Numbered from the stretch's first letter, positions 8,366 through 17,328 are shown. The stretch is 64,000 bases of DNA from Clostridia bacterium (GCA_017407995.1 JAFQVM010000014.1:149166-213165), one strand, 5' to 3'. The notes: a model not told the origin generated them from the sequence alone. A program made the numbers and translations.

Positions 8366-9247
8366 TTATTTTGTTACAGGGATTGCGATTCTTGCTCCGA
8401 CTTTAGTCTGTGCTCCGAAATTAAAAAAGGGCGCAATATTATCTGCAACTTTATAGCCATAACGTTCAAAATTATAGTTATCTTTTGCTTTGAAAACCTG
8501 ACCGATATAAAAACCGAAATCATCAGGATTTTCAAAAGGTTCACTTTGGAAATAAAGCATTATGCATTCCGGAAGCTCTGCGATTTTATATTCTTTTGGC
8601 AGTGGTTTATCGTAATCGAACGGCACTTCAACGCCCGAAGCCGTTTCGCTGAACCCTTCTTCGTGTAAAAACTCGGGTAAATCAAGAAGTGCCGCCGTAT
8701 CAAGTTTTTCGGGTATGCTGTTAAGCAACCCTTCCCAATCGCAGCCGACTTCTTCGCAATATGATAAATAACCAGTTGCCGATTTTGACGGCAGATAAAT
8801 CAGTTTTCTTTTTGGTCTGTTTACAGGTGTGACCGTACAGATTGAGGTTTTTTCCATTGGTTGTCCTTCTTTCAGAATACGGTAATGATTTGCAGGGTAC
8901 TGTATAAACAACGGAATAGCAATTTTGCTTTTTCGGTATTCGTCGGGAGTTACGGAAAATTTCTTTGCAAAAGACCGTGCATATCCCTCATGAGAGTTGT
9001 AATGACTGTCCAAAGCGATATCAAGAATTTTGTTATCTGTGTTAATCAGCTTTGTGGCACTTTCACTCAAAACAACGGCATTTATATACTCATAAAGAGT
9101 TGTTTGCAAATATTTGTTAAATAATCTGTCAAGCTGGCGGCGTGAATAACCAACAGCATCGCAAACGCTTTCAATACTGAAATTATTGTCGTTATGATGT
9201 GCCCTTATAAGCTCCTGTGTAGCAACAACTATTTCTAAACCGTTCAT
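8366..9247 (-). CDS. AraC-family regulator with GyrI-like ligand domain
   Basis: 293 residues. Residues 1-105 are an AraC-type double helix-turn-helix: CDAVGYSRRQLDRLFNKYL followed by ILDIALDSHYNSHEGYARSFAKKF and PDEYRK. Residues about 140-293 form a GyrI-like small-molecule domain (final segment RIAIPVTK typical). This arrangement, with the DNA-binding part first, matches the Rob/SoxS-like and TipA-linked effector-sensing regulators often tied to drug response. AAGGGTG precedes the ATG. Neighbouring genes are a GNAT enzyme upstream on the same strand and none downstream, so the target is unknown. Confidence 0.85.
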   Translation of the reverse strand: MNGLEIVVATQELIRAHHNDNNFSIESVCDAVGYSRRQLDRLFNKYLQTTLYEYINAVVLSESATKLINTDNKILDIALDSHYNSHEGYARSFAKKFSVTPDEYRKSKIAIPLFIQYPANHYRILKEGQPMEKTSICTVTPVNRPKRKLIYLPSKSATGYLSYCEEVGCDWEGLLNSIPEKLDTAALLDLPEFLHEEGFSETASGVEVPFDYDKPLPKEYKIAELPECIMLYFQSEPFENPDDFGFYIGQVFKAKDNYNFERYGYKVADNIAPFFNFGAQTKVGARIAIPVTK

Positions 9248-9308
9248 TTGGCACCCTTAAATATAGTAACTCACCATCATTACTTTTTCTTGATTTATGT
9301 GGACAAAT

Positions 9309-9851
9309 TTAAAGCGTTATCCAATATCTTTTAATAAAACTTCTATCTACTTCAACTTCTTTTTCAAAAACTCCTCCGTTAGCAATTATTGTTTTCTCAC
9401 TTGCGATATTGTCTCTATTGCAGGTCAGCAAAACCTTGTCCATACCTCTGTTACGGCAATTTTGCAAATTAAGACGAAGCATCTCTTTTGCATAGCCTTT
9501 GTTTCGTTCCGACGGTCTGACTGTGTATCCTATATGACCGCCCCAAATGCTCAATATGGGATGGTTTATATGGTGGCGCAAATCAATTATGCCAACAATT
9601 CTATTATCAGAAACACGAATTGCAATATAAACATCAGACGAAACTCTGCCCTTGGGACAAGTATCCTCGTTTTCCGTTATTGCAAGATTTTTCAGCCATT
9701 CTTCGGCAGTTGTATAGTTTTTTAAACGTCCACACCCGTCAAAAGCATCTTCTTCACCTGCCGTTAAAAGCTCCTTGCGAAAAGCCATTATATCATCGCC
9801 ATATTGGATTGTAGGTTTTATTAACTTGATTTCATCCAACATAATCACCAT
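9309..9851 (-). CDS. GNAT-family N-acetyltransferase (RimJ/RimL-like)
   Basis: 180 residues with the GNAT fold: a central IVGIIDLRHHIN strand, GGHIGYTVRPSERNKGYAKEML as the acetyl-CoA loop (R-x-x-G-x-A), and a NIASEKTIIANGG motif typical of the family. The ending RSFIKRYWITL is like the RimL/YkkB-type subgroup. Two ATGs, at 9851 and 9842, are possible and neither has a strong ribosome site. The substrate is unknown. It stands alone between the AraC-type gene and the nucleoside hydrolases. Confidence 0.82.
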   Translation of the reverse strand: MVIMLDEIKLIKPTIQYGDDIMAFRKELLTAGEEDAFDGCGRLKNYTTAEEWLKNLAITENEDTCPKGRVSSDVYIAIRVSDNRIVGIIDLRHHINHPILSIWGGHIGYTVRPSERNKGYAKEMLRLNLQNCRNRGMDKVLLTCNRDNIASEKTIIANGGVFEKEVEVDRSFIKRYWITL

Positions 9852-9895
9852 TATTATTTAATTACTAAAACTGTTAAAAATTAATTTTTCCGTCT

Positions 9896-10837
9896 TTACA
9901 CCATCAACTGTATGAGTTTCTCAATAAATAAGTTTTCATCAACCTCTGTTATGACCTCTGCATTTGCCTTGTACATATCGGAAACTGCCTCATACGTTCT
10001 GTCTTGTCGATAAAAAATTACCTGCCCGTGCGTCTCATTCCTTTGGGTACAGCATTTGCAGTAGCAGTTTACACTGTCAAGAACAAAGCCGTCCCACAGG
10101 GCCGCTGCCATGGCAAGGGCATCCGGCAAATCTACCATATATGTCTGCCGTGTATTCAATTTAAATTGTAAGAGTTGGGATGTTGCTCTTTCAAGGAACT
10201 TTCCAATCTTATTTCCTCCAGCAAGAGCTGCAAGTTCCTTCTTGCCAAGCCCTGTTTTTCCTGTGCAAAGGTCAAAACCGGCTATTGTAATCGGTATGCC
10301 GGACTCAAGCATTACAGCATAGGCTTCGGCATCAATAAAAACATTGAACTCTGCTACCGGTGTTGCGTTACCAGGGCCAAAGCCCGGTGTGCCCATTGAC
10401 CAGATGTGCTTTGCTTTTTTCATTGTTTCTCGGTCTGTAAGAACAGCCAGCGCAATATTTGTGGCAGGTCCAAGAACGACAAGCTCAACCTCATCAGGAT
10501 ATTCGCTTACTGTGTCGAGAATAAAATCAACCGCTCTTTTGGTTTGTGCTGAACGTTTCGGATTAATTATTCCACAGTCGCCCATGCCGTCTGCACCGTG
10601 GACGCTGATGGTTTCTTTTCTTTCGCTTAAAAGCGGACATCCGGCTCCGATATATACAGGAGCATCAGCTTCACAGACTTCCAGAGTCATCAAAGCGTTT
10701 TTAGTAGCCTGCTCAACCGAAACGTTGCCCGCAACAGTAGTTACTCCAAGCAAGTCAATATTCCTGTTCAGCGCAGCAATAATAATGGCGGCGGCATCAT
10801 CGCTGCCTGTATCTGTATCAATAATAAACTTTCTCAC
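9896..10837 (-). CDS. Nucleoside hydrolase (inosine-uridine preferring type)
   Basis: 313 residues from a GTG at 10837, chosen because GAGG lies about eight bases upstream and because the protein then begins MRKFIIDTDTGSDDA like its paralogue. The calcium-binding DTDTGSDDA motif is at residues 8-16, followed by HGADGMGD, EFNVFIDAEAY and VDLPDALAMA, all family signatures. These enzymes cleave the N-glycosidic bond of ribonucleosides for purine/pyrimidine salvage. The start overlaps the end of the neighbouring fusion gene by 20 bases, so the two are translationally coupled. The two hydrolases are clearly duplicates. Confidence 0.9.
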   Translation of the reverse strand: MRKFIIDTDTGSDDAAAIIIAALNRNIDLLGVTTVAGNVSVEQATKNALMTLEVCEADAPVYIGAGCPLLSERKETISVHGADGMGDCGIINPKRSAQTKRAVDFILDTVSEYPDEVELVVLGPATNIALAVLTDRETMKKAKHIWSMGTPGFGPGNATPVAEFNVFIDAEAYAVMLESGIPITIAGFDLCTGKTGLGKKELAALAGGNKIGKFLERATSQLLQFKLNTRQTYMVDLPDALAMAAALWDGFVLDSVNCYCKCCTQRNETHGQVIFYRQDRTYEAVSDMYKANAEVITEVDENLFIEKLIQLMV

Positions 10838-12359
10838 CGTCAAGTTCCTCTCTCATGCCTATTGACTCCTTAAGGCGTTTTTTAAACCTTTCGGGGTCGA
10901 TTTTTTTTACTACTGTAGAAAAGGTTTCGGGAATATCGTATTTAACAGAAAAAGGGGCGCTTATATCGCAGATTATAACCTGACCGTACGACGGCACCTC
11001 TTTTGTGCAGCAATAGCAATGCGCTGTAACAGTTTCAAGAACCACATCCGGCCAGATTGCCGCAGCCATAGCAACAGCATCAGGTAGGTCAACATACGGC
11101 ACGCCTGTCAGATTTTCGTTATAGGCCAATCTTGTTTTGTTGCAGTCAACAATGAATTTTCCAAGCCGTGATACCGACAGCTCAGCAAGGTCATCGGGAT
11201 TAAGTGCAGCATCGCCAAGACAAAGGTCAAAGCCTGCAATAGTTATAGGGATTCCACTGTCAAGCAAAACAGAATAGCTCTCTGCATCAACAAAAACGTT
11301 GAACTCTGCTACGGGAGTTATATTTCCCGGACCGAAACCGCTTGTGCCCATTGACCAGATATGTTTTACCTTTTTCATGGTCTTACGGTCTTTCATTATC
11401 GCAAGCGCAATGTTTGTGACCGGACCGAGAGCAACAAGCTCTATTTCATCGGGGTTTGCTGCAACGGTTTCCAGTATAAAATCAACTGCTCTCTTTTTTT
11501 CGGGCATGCGTGAGGGATGAATCAGACCCATGTCACCCATGCCGTCAGCACCGTGAACATTATCGGCTGTTACAAGCTCCCGCATAAGAGGTTTTGAAGC
11601 ACCGGGATAAACAGGAATAACCGCTCCGCATTCCTCAACTGTTTGAAGAGCGTTTTTGGTTGTTTGCTCCAACGGGATATTTCCGCCGATGGTTGTTATA
11701 CCAAGAACATCAATATCGGACTCCAAAACAGCCATAATGAGAGCCACAGCATCATCACTGCCCGTATCTGTATCAATAATAAACTTTCTCATGGTTACTC
11801 CCTGCCTTATATTGTCACTTGAAACGCTGTCCGTTTTTAGTGACAAATTGTACTTCACTCTACAAATAAAAAATGCTCGGCTTTGCCTATAAAGATTTAG
11901 TATTTCAATTTTTGTTTTAGCATACCCTACTGTTTGAGCTGTTCCTCCGTTACCGCCGTCATAGTAGCAAATAATTAGAGAGGAATTATCCACCATATAT
12001 TTGTTTCTGTCAAAATAACATCCCGGACAATAATGTTCATGCATAACTATTACTTCATCGCATTGGGTAAGTGTATCTTTATACTTTTGACGCAAATTCT
12101 CTCCCCAGCGGTTCTCTTGACCTTTAAACGGAACAACCGCAATAAGACATATCTCGTTCTCTTTTTTTAATTTTAACACCTGACTCGCTGCTATTAAATC
12201 AAAACCAAAACAAGCACCAAAAAGAAAAGTATGGAATCCGTTACTGATTGCTTTACGAATCTCCATGTTCAAATCCTTTTCAAGTTTCTTTAATTTCTCT
12301 CCTTTAGGCAACCGATTTGTTCTATGGCCATTAAAACAGACAGTTTTATTTTGCTCCAT
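10818..12359 (-). CDS. SLOG (DUF1273/YspA-like) domain fused to nucleoside hydrolase
   Basis: 513 residues from the ATG at 12359 (GGGAG eight bases upstream). Residues about 1-150 are a SLOG/YspA-like Rossmann domain: CFNGHRTNRLP, LFGACFGFD, YMVDNSSLIICYYDGG and NGGTAQTVGYAK, a fold thought to bind nucleotide ligands. After a linker of about 40 residues comes a complete nucleoside hydrolase starting MRKFIIDTDTGSDDA, with HGADGMGD and EFNVFVDAESY. The frame is open throughout, but the hydrolase part has its own good ribosome site (CAGGGAG five bases before its ATG at about 11791), so a separate hydrolase may also be made. The linker DNA looks intergenic (an inverted TTGTCAC/GTGACAA pair), suggesting an ancestral stop codon was lost. 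A divergent XRE gene lies upstream. Confidence 0.75.
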   Translation of the reverse strand: MEQNKTVCFNGHRTNRLPKGEKLKKLEKDLNMEIRKAISNGFHTFLFGACFGFDLIAASQVLKLKKENEICLIAVVPFKGQENRWGENLRQKYKDTLTQCDEVIVMHEHYCPGCYFDRNKYMVDNSSLIICYYDGGNGGTAQTVGYAKTKIEILNLYRQSRAFFICRVKYNLSLKTDSVSSDNIRQGVTMRKFIIDTDTGSDDAVALIMAVLESDIDVLGITTIGGNIPLEQTTKNALQTVEECGAVIPVYPGASKPLMRELVTADNVHGADGMGDMGLIHPSRMPEKKRAVDFILETVAANPDEIELVALGPVTNIALAIMKDRKTMKKVKHIWSMGTSGFGPGNITPVAEFNVFVDAESYSVLLDSGIPITIAGFDLCLGDAALNPDDLAELSVSRLGKFIVDCNKTRLAYNENLTGVPYVDLPDAVAMAAAIWPDVVLETVTAHCYCCTKEVPSYGQVIICDISAPFSVKYDIPETFSTVVKKIDPERFKKRLKESIGMREELDGEKVYY

Positions 12360-12380
12360 AAAAATCACTCCCAGAACATT

Positions 12381-12422
12381 CTATGCATTTTCTGCATAGA
12401 AGTCAATATGCAGTTATTGCAT
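12381..12422. promoter_or_regulatory. Paired ATGCA palindromes between divergent genes
   Basis: CTATGCA-N5-TGCATAG (12381-12399) and TATGCA-N5-TGCAT (12407-12422), centres 25 bp apart. They lie in the short gap between the SLOG fusion gene and the XRE gene, as expected for operators of that regulator. Confidence 0.55.
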
Positions 12423-12448
12423 GACATAAAATAGCTATGGTGATTTTT

Positions 12449-12640
12449 ATGTATAAAAGGATACGGGATTTGCGGGAAGATAATGACTTGAGTCAGGCTC
12501 AAGTTGCAGAAATTATAAATGTAAGTCAATCAACCTATTCAAGATATGAGAGCGGCTTTTTAGACATCCCAAGCGAAGTTTTAATTAAGCTTTCAAAATA
12601 TTATGATGTTACGGTAGGTTACTTGCTTGGTGTGGAATAA
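12449..12640 (+). CDS. Small XRE-family helix-turn-helix regulator
   Basis: 63 residues from the ATG at 12449; an in-frame ATG at 12437 is also possible. The whole protein is one Cro/C1-type domain: RIRDLREDNDLSQAQVAEII, then SQSTYSRYESG as recognition helix region, and KYYDVTVGYLLG at the end. It is divergent to the SLOG-nucleoside hydrolase gene and probably represses both through the ATGCA palindromes between them. It ends just before a strong terminator. Confidence 0.85.
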   Translation: MYKRIRDLREDNDLSQAQVAEIINVSQSTYSRYESGFLDIPSEVLIKLSKYYDVTVGYLLGVE

Positions 12641-12643
12641 TTG

Positions 12644-12677
12644 AAAAAGGTATGAGTTGTTCAGCTCATACCTTTTT
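12644..12677. terminator. Bidirectional terminator
   Basis: Perfect 13-bp stem AAAAAGGTATGAG / CTCATACCTTTTT with an eight-base loop. It serves the XRE gene on the plus strand and the ABC-2 permease on the minus strand. Confidence 0.88.
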
Positions 12678-12680
12678 ATA

Positions 12681-13538
12681 TTATTTCCTTCTTTTTCTGC
12701 TTAATACAAGAATTGCTAAAGCGTAGAACACCACACCTGAACCAACCAGCACCGCAACGTGTACCCAAGGTTCAGCTATGTATGAGCCGTACTGGAACTC
12801 GACACCCATAAACGTAGAGAAATAGGACATCTGGTCCGGAAAAACCTGAAGCATTTCTTCCATTGGTTCTTTTATGACTATCTGACGCAACAATGCAGTT
12901 GCGTGAGCTACGGGACACATTTTCACCACCATATGAACAGGCTCAGGAAGAAATCCGTTGGGAAGATAATTTCCGCTCAAAAAGCCCATCAGCGTTCCGA
13001 GCACCAAACTACAGGCGGTATATGCGTTATTATTTTTAAACAGTCCTGCCAAGAACAGCGTCAGACCCGCTCCCGAAAAAGTAGCTATGACTATAACACC
13101 CAGAATTAAAATATATTGTTTGAGCGTAAACAGGCTTCCGCCGTTTATCAGCAGATAAATCTGCGTTACCACCAAAAGTGCACAGGTCATAATTATGCCT
13201 ACCACAAATGCGGACAGCAGATATCCGCCTGTAATCTTCCAGCGGGCAACGGGTGCTGAATAAAAATCTTTATAATGTTTTTGTCTTCTGTCATCTACCA
13301 GCACCCAGAGAGAACCCAAGGGCACCGTAACTGTCGGAGCTGCCAGAACACCGCTTATAGCCCATATATCCGTTAAGCTTCGGATATCACCTATGCCGAA
13401 CAACATCCCTGTGCCGTAGAGGTTACGAAAAACGGCGATATAAAGCAAAAATGTTATCAAAGCCGCCATAAGTGAAAAAACAACGGAAGTTTTGTCACGA
13501 AAATACAACATAAGATTTCGTTTTGTAAACTTAATCAT
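12681..13538 (-). CDS. ABC-2 type exporter permease
   Basis: 285 residues with six predicted membrane helices and the ABC-2 layout (KRNLMLYFRDKTSVVFS at the start, central PTVTVPLGSLW, long loop before the last helix). Its ATG overlaps the stop of the ATPase gene by four bases, so the two genes form one exporter operon. Such pairs export drugs, lipids or peptides; the substrate is not evident. Confidence 0.87.
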   Translation of the reverse strand: MIKFTKRNLMLYFRDKTSVVFSLMAALITFLLYIAVFRNLYGTGMLFGIGDIRSLTDIWAISGVLAAPTVTVPLGSLWVLVDDRRQKHYKDFYSAPVARWKITGGYLLSAFVVGIIMTCALLVVTQIYLLINGGSLFTLKQYILILGVIVIATFSGAGLTLFLAGLFKNNNAYTACSLVLGTLMGFLSGNYLPNGFLPEPVHMVVKMCPVAHATALLRQIVIKEPMEEMLQVFPDQMSYFSTFMGVEFQYGSYIAEPWVHVAVLVGSGVVFYALAILVLSRKRRK

Positions 13539-14455
13539 TTTTGCAGCCCCTTTCCTGTAATAGCAATAAATGCATCATCCATAGTACCTGCAACAACTTC
13601 AAAGCCCTCAAGGCTTTCCTGAAGTTCATTGACTATGGGAAGCGCATCCATTGTAGAGTCAAGTGTCGCTATCAGATTTCCGCCCTCTTGTTTAAAGGCA
13701 ATCTGCTTTTCCTCCAAAAAGGCGCTGACGTTCTTTTCCTCCTCGGGCTTACAATGAAGATACAGTGTATCTTTAGAATATTCCTCTCTGAGCTCGGCGG
13801 GTGTACCGCAAGCGGAAATCTCTCCGTCAACAATTGTAACCACATAGTCCGCCTTAGCTGCCTCTTCCATATAATGCGTTGTCAAAAAGACTGTCATATT
13901 GGTGTTCTGCTGCATTGTGCGGATTGTTTCCCATATGCTTTTGCGGGACTGCGGGTCAAGTCCGGTAGTCGGCTCATCCAAAAACAGTATTTTCGGGGAG
14001 TGCATCAGCGCACGTGCTATATCTGCACGGCGTCTTTGACCGCCCGACAGATTCATATACTTTCTCTTAAGAATATCCGCTGCTCCTGTATTCTCCGCCG
14101 CAAAGCGTATAGCTTCATCAAGCGCCTCGCCTTTCAGTCCGTAAAAAGAGCCTCTGATTTTCAAGTTCTCTTCAACAGTCAGCAGCTCATCAAGCAGGTT
14201 GTTCTGAAAAACAACACCGATAGACGAACGGATTTCTTTATCCTCTTTGCCCAGAGTATATCCGTCAATCAAAACGGTTCCGCCGTCCGGCTCAAGCAGA
14301 GTACACAGCATCTCAACGCTCGTAGATTTTCCTGCGCCGTTGGGGCCAAGAAACGCAAACAGCTGTCCTGTCTTTACGTGAAAGTCTATTCCTTTAACCG
14401 CATGAATATTGCCGTATGACTTTTTAAGACCCGAAACTTCTATGATATGTTCCAT
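13535..14455 (-). CDS. ABC exporter ATP-binding protein (drug-export type)
   Basis: 306 residues from the ATG at 14455 (GGGAGG ten bases upstream). Walker A GPNGAGKST (about 38-46), signature LSGGQRRRADIARAL, Walker B KILFLDEPTTGLDPQ and the switch H in LTTHYMEEA are all present, with a C-terminal extension of about 80 residues typical of DrrA-like drug exporters. It powers the permease encoded immediately downstream. Confidence 0.92.
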   Translation of the reverse strand: MEHIIEVSGLKKSYGNIHAVKGIDFHVKTGQLFAFLGPNGAGKSTSVEMLCTLLEPDGGTVLIDGYTLGKEDKEIRSSIGVVFQNNLLDELLTVEENLKIRGSFYGLKGEALDEAIRFAAENTGAADILKRKYMNLSGGQRRRADIARALMHSPKILFLDEPTTGLDPQSRKSIWETIRTMQQNTNMTVFLTTHYMEEAAKADYVVTIVDGEISACGTPAELREEYSKDTLYLHCKPEEEKNVSAFLEEKQIAFKQEGGNLIATLDSTMDALPIVNELQESLEGFEVVAGTMDDAFIAITGKGLQK

Positions 14456-14554
14456 GTTTAACCGGCCTCCCAAACAATAAATATTGCTTTTAAAAATCCG
14501 CAACAAAACCATTTATATGTTTTTATTGTATCATGGAATGTAATTTCTGGCAAG

Positions 14555-14586
14555 AAAAAACACGGGAAACTAATGTTTCCCGTGTT
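14555..14586 (-). terminator. Terminator of the transketolase operon
   Basis: Perfect 12-bp stem AACACGGGAAAC / GTTTCCCGTGTT (14559-14586) with a TAAT loop in the plus sense, followed on the minus strand by TTTT. It lies 15 bases after the SCP2-like gene stop. Confidence 0.85.
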
Positions 14587-14600
14587 TTGAAACTTTTGAT

Positions 14601-15407
14601 TTACTGGACATATGAACCGACCAGCATCATATACTCACCAAGCTGAGCGCCGAATTCGGGTGCGCCCTCCATGATAAGCTTTTCAGCCTTAACGGACTCA
14701 AGCATATCGTCAATGCTCATAAGGATACCGAGTGCGCTGTCAAGATTGTTGAAACGCATGGTGAAGAAAGGCATTGCCCTCTTATAAACGCCTCTGCCCG
14801 CTCTGGACTTGCCTGCCTTTATACGAAGGTAAGCAGATATCTCCTCATGACCGTCAACAGCCCATGAGTAAACTCTGTCAGGGCTCTTGAGAGTCCAGCC
14901 GTGAACATCGGGATGTCCGAGCTTGTTGAGCTGGCTGATACCGCTCGAAAGCAGGTAGAAATAGCACTTTGTAAGCAAGAGCTTTGTGTCCTCATCCTCA
15001 GGGATAGACTTAGCTGTAAGTAAAGAAGACATCTTAAGAAGAACCATCATAAACGACACGAACAATCCGGTATGCTTTGCGATACCCTTCATCTTCGGCA
15101 ATGTTTTCGGGCCGATTGAGCCCTTGAAAAATGCGTTCATTGTCTCAATGCTCTTAAACTCAAGCTCCACATGAGGATTAGCGTCAACCTTATCATTATG
15201 TACAACCCACTCACCGGAGTTGACAACATAGTGCGTTGCAACCTTGCCCTCAGGGCTCTCAGGGTCAAGTGCGCTGACCTGAATAACTGCGTGTGCGTGC
15301 TCAAACTTCTTTTTAAGCGACGGAACATCGTTTGCTATAACCTTGATGAGCGGAAGAACTGCGTTGAGAAAAAGTTTATTTGTGTAAATCTCATCTCTTG
15401 AAGCCAT
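14601..15407 (-). CDS. Tandem SCP2-like (sterol-carrier fold) protein, copy A
   Basis: 268 residues with no signal peptide or membrane helix. Each half resembles a diverged SCP-2 domain: strands around residues 40-90 with the VELEFKSIETMNAFFKGSIG helix region, and a second half with FTMRFNNLDSALGILMSIDD. SCP2 domains form a hydrophobic tunnel that binds lipids or other nonpolar ligands. The gene is last in an operon after the two transketolase subunits (gap 36 bases, AAAGGA ribosome site), and a related gene heads the adjoining aminotransferase operon. A role in holding a hydrophobic intermediate is inference; alignment is at low identity. Confidence 0.6.
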   Translation of the reverse strand: MASRDEIYTNKLFLNAVLPLIKVIANDVPSLKKKFEHAHAVIQVSALDPESPEGKVATHYVVNSGEWVVHNDKVDANPHVELEFKSIETMNAFFKGSIGPKTLPKMKGIAKHTGLFVSFMMVLLKMSSLLTAKSIPEDEDTKLLLTKCYFYLLSSGISQLNKLGHPDVHGWTLKSPDRVYSWAVDGHEEISAYLRIKAGKSRAGRGVYKRAMPFFTMRFNNLDSALGILMSIDDMLESVKAEKLIMEGAPEFGAQLGEYMMLVGSYVQ

Positions 15408-15443
15408 ATAATCATTCCTTTCCTGGGAAATCGGGGTTAACTG

Positions 15444-16454
15444 TTAAACCTCGTCGTCCCAATCATCATCAAGCTCAAAGTCTTTGCCCATAACCTCACG
15501 GACAGCGTCGATAATACCGTTGGAATCGATGCCGAGAATAGACATGATATCCTCATGAAGGCCGATAGGTGCAAACTGGTCGGGGATACCGAGCTGTTTG
15601 AATGCACAGCCCTTACCGGACTCGATAACGACCTCTGCAACTGCGCTGCCAAGACCGCCTACTACGTTGTGGTCCTCAACTGTGATGATACGGCGAGTAT
15701 CGGAAACAGCCTTGAGGATAGCCTCACGGTCGATAGGTTTAATGGTGTGCATATTGAGAACACGAACTTTAAGTCCGTCAGCATTCTCAAGGAAGTTTGC
15801 AGCCTGGAGTGCCTGGAATGCACATGAGCCGCAAGCGATAATTGTAAGGTCTGTACCCTCTTTAAGAGTTACTGCCTTGCCCACTTCAAAGCCGTAGTCA
15901 CTGCTGGGATAGAGAACACGGTCAAAGCCTCTGTTGATTCTGATATAGAACGGACCGGGTGTCTCATAAGCGGCACGGACAGCGTTAACTGTCTCCATAC
16001 CGTCTGCAGGGCAGATAACTGTAAGGTTGGGCATTGCACGTGCAACAGCCATATCGTTGATAGCATGGTGTGTTGAGCCTGCCTGACCGAAAGATGTACC
16101 TGCGTGTGTAGCGATAATCTTAGCATTGACATTCTGATAGCAGATATCTGTCTGAAGCTGGTCAGCACTTCTCAGAGATGCGAAAACAGAGAAGGTTGAA
16201 AGGAAAGGTACAAGACCAGCCTTTGCCATACCTGCTGCCATACCAAACATGTTCTGCTCAGCGATACCGACGTTAAAGAATCTGTCCGGATAAGCCTGAC
16301 CGAACATACCTATTTTTGTTGATTTACCGAGGTCAGCTGTAAGAGCGACTATCTCGGGATGCTCTGCCCCAAGTTCAACAAGAACCTTGCCGTAATATTC
16401 CGCAGTAGAAAAGTTAACGGAGTCAGCAGCTGTATAAGTCATTCCGCCTGCCAT
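15444..16454 (-). CDS. Transketolase C-terminal subunit
   Basis: 336 residues from the ATG at 16454, one base after the N-subunit stop and nine bases after AAGGAGG. It holds the pyrimidine-binding domain (ALTADLGKSTK, FNVGIAEQNMFGMAAG with the catalytic Glu, THAGTSFGQAGSTHHAINDMA) and the C-terminal domain (IKPIDREAIL, TVEDHNVVGGLGSAV). With the N-terminal subunit it makes a thiamine-diphosphate transketolase moving two-carbon ketol units between sugars. Split transketolases are common in anaerobes and in special pathways. It ends in an acidic tail. Confidence 0.92.
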   Translation of the reverse strand: MAGGMTYTAADSVNFSTAEYYGKVLVELGAEHPEIVALTADLGKSTKIGMFGQAYPDRFFNVGIAEQNMFGMAAGMAKAGLVPFLSTFSVFASLRSADQLQTDICYQNVNAKIIATHAGTSFGQAGSTHHAINDMAVARAMPNLTVICPADGMETVNAVRAAYETPGPFYIRINRGFDRVLYPSSDYGFEVGKAVTLKEGTDLTIIACGSCAFQALQAANFLENADGLKVRVLNMHTIKPIDREAILKAVSDTRRIITVEDHNVVGGLGSAVAEVVIESGKGCAFKQLGIPDQFAPIGLHEDIMSILGIDSNGIIDAVREVMGKDFELDDDWDDEV

Positions 16455-16455
16455 A

Positions 16456-17328
16456 TTATTCGCCCTCCTTCTCTGCCCGTGCCTTACGAGCCTCGTAATA
16501 AGCCTCAAGGCTCTCTATAGCCTTGTTGTATTTTTCTTCGTCAATTGCGCCGTAGTGCCAGAGGTAGTTGTCCTCCATAAAGTCAACACCTGCGCCCTTA
16601 ATTGTGTTAGCAATAATCATAACAGGTGAATCGGTCTCATTAGCAAGAGCAAAGTCGATAGCCTCGCAAAGCTCCTTGAAGTTGTGACCGTCAACCTCTT
16701 TGACAATAAAGCCGAATGCTCTCCACTTATCAGCAAAAGGCTCAAGCTTCATGACTTCTTCTGTCGGACCGTCAATCATACACTTGTTGCGGTCAACAAA
16801 AGAAATAAGGTTTGTAGCCTTGAAGTGAGATGCTGCCATAGCTGCTTCCCAGTTTGAACCCTCATCGCACTCACCGTCGCCGAGGATACAGTAGGTCTTA
16901 TAGTCCTTACCGAGAACTCTTGCAGCAAGAGCTGTGCCGAGTGCTATCGGCAGACCGTGACCGAGTGAACCTGTAGAAGCGTCAACACCGATAACCTTGT
17001 TAGAGTCAAGATGGATACCCATCTTTGAGTTTGAGTGGTTGAAGGTCTTAAGCTGTTCGGGGTCGTTCCAACCGTAGTCAACAAGTACGGATGCAAGCGC
17101 TACGCCTGCGTGACCCTTACTGAGGATGAACCTGTCTCTGTCCTCCCAGTTGGGATTCTCAACATCAAGGTTGAGATACTTGTGATAAAGAACGGTCAGC
17201 ATATCCATTGAACTCATACCGCCGCCGATGTGCGCACTGCCTGCCCAGTATGTAGTATCAAGGCAGAGTCTGCGCAGCTCGTGAGCCTTTTTCTCAAGAG
17301 CTAACCATTCCTGCTTTGTTAATGGCAT
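16456..17328 (-). CDS. Transketolase N-terminal subunit
   Basis: 290 residues, the thiamine-diphosphate binding half: GSAHIGGGMSS (about 25-35), LSKGHAGVAL, STGSLGHGLPIALG and the GDGECDEGSNWEA cofactor motif. It pairs with the C-terminal subunit encoded directly downstream. The ATG has AGGAGG eight bases upstream. It is the first gene of the three-gene operon, as a strong terminator separates it from the aminotransferase gene. Confidence 0.93.
   Translation of the reverse strand: MPLTKQEWLALEKKAHELRRLCLDTTYWAGSAHIGGGMSSMDMLTVLYHKYLNLDVENPNWEDRDRFILSKGHAGVALASVLVDYGWNDPEQLKTFNHSNSKMGIHLDSNKVIGVDASTGSLGHGLPIALGTALAARVLGKDYKTYCILGDGECDEGSNWEAAMAASHFKATNLISFVDRNKCMIDGPTEEVMKLEPFADKWRAFGFIVKEVDGHNFKELCEAIDFALANETDSPVMIIANTIKGAGVDFMEDNYLWHYGAIDEEKYNKAIESLEAYYEARKARAEKEGE

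Noticed and set aside
10818-12359. SLOG domain as a phage-defence component.
   Set aside because: Some SLOG proteins act in defence, but no effector membrane domain, nuclease or nucleotide-second-messenger synthase is next to it; the hydrolase fusion fits nucleotide metabolism equally well.
13541-14419. 292-residue plus-strand open frame over the ABC ATPase.
   Set aside because: Complement of a clear ABC ATPase with Walker motifs; codon pattern is that of a shadow.
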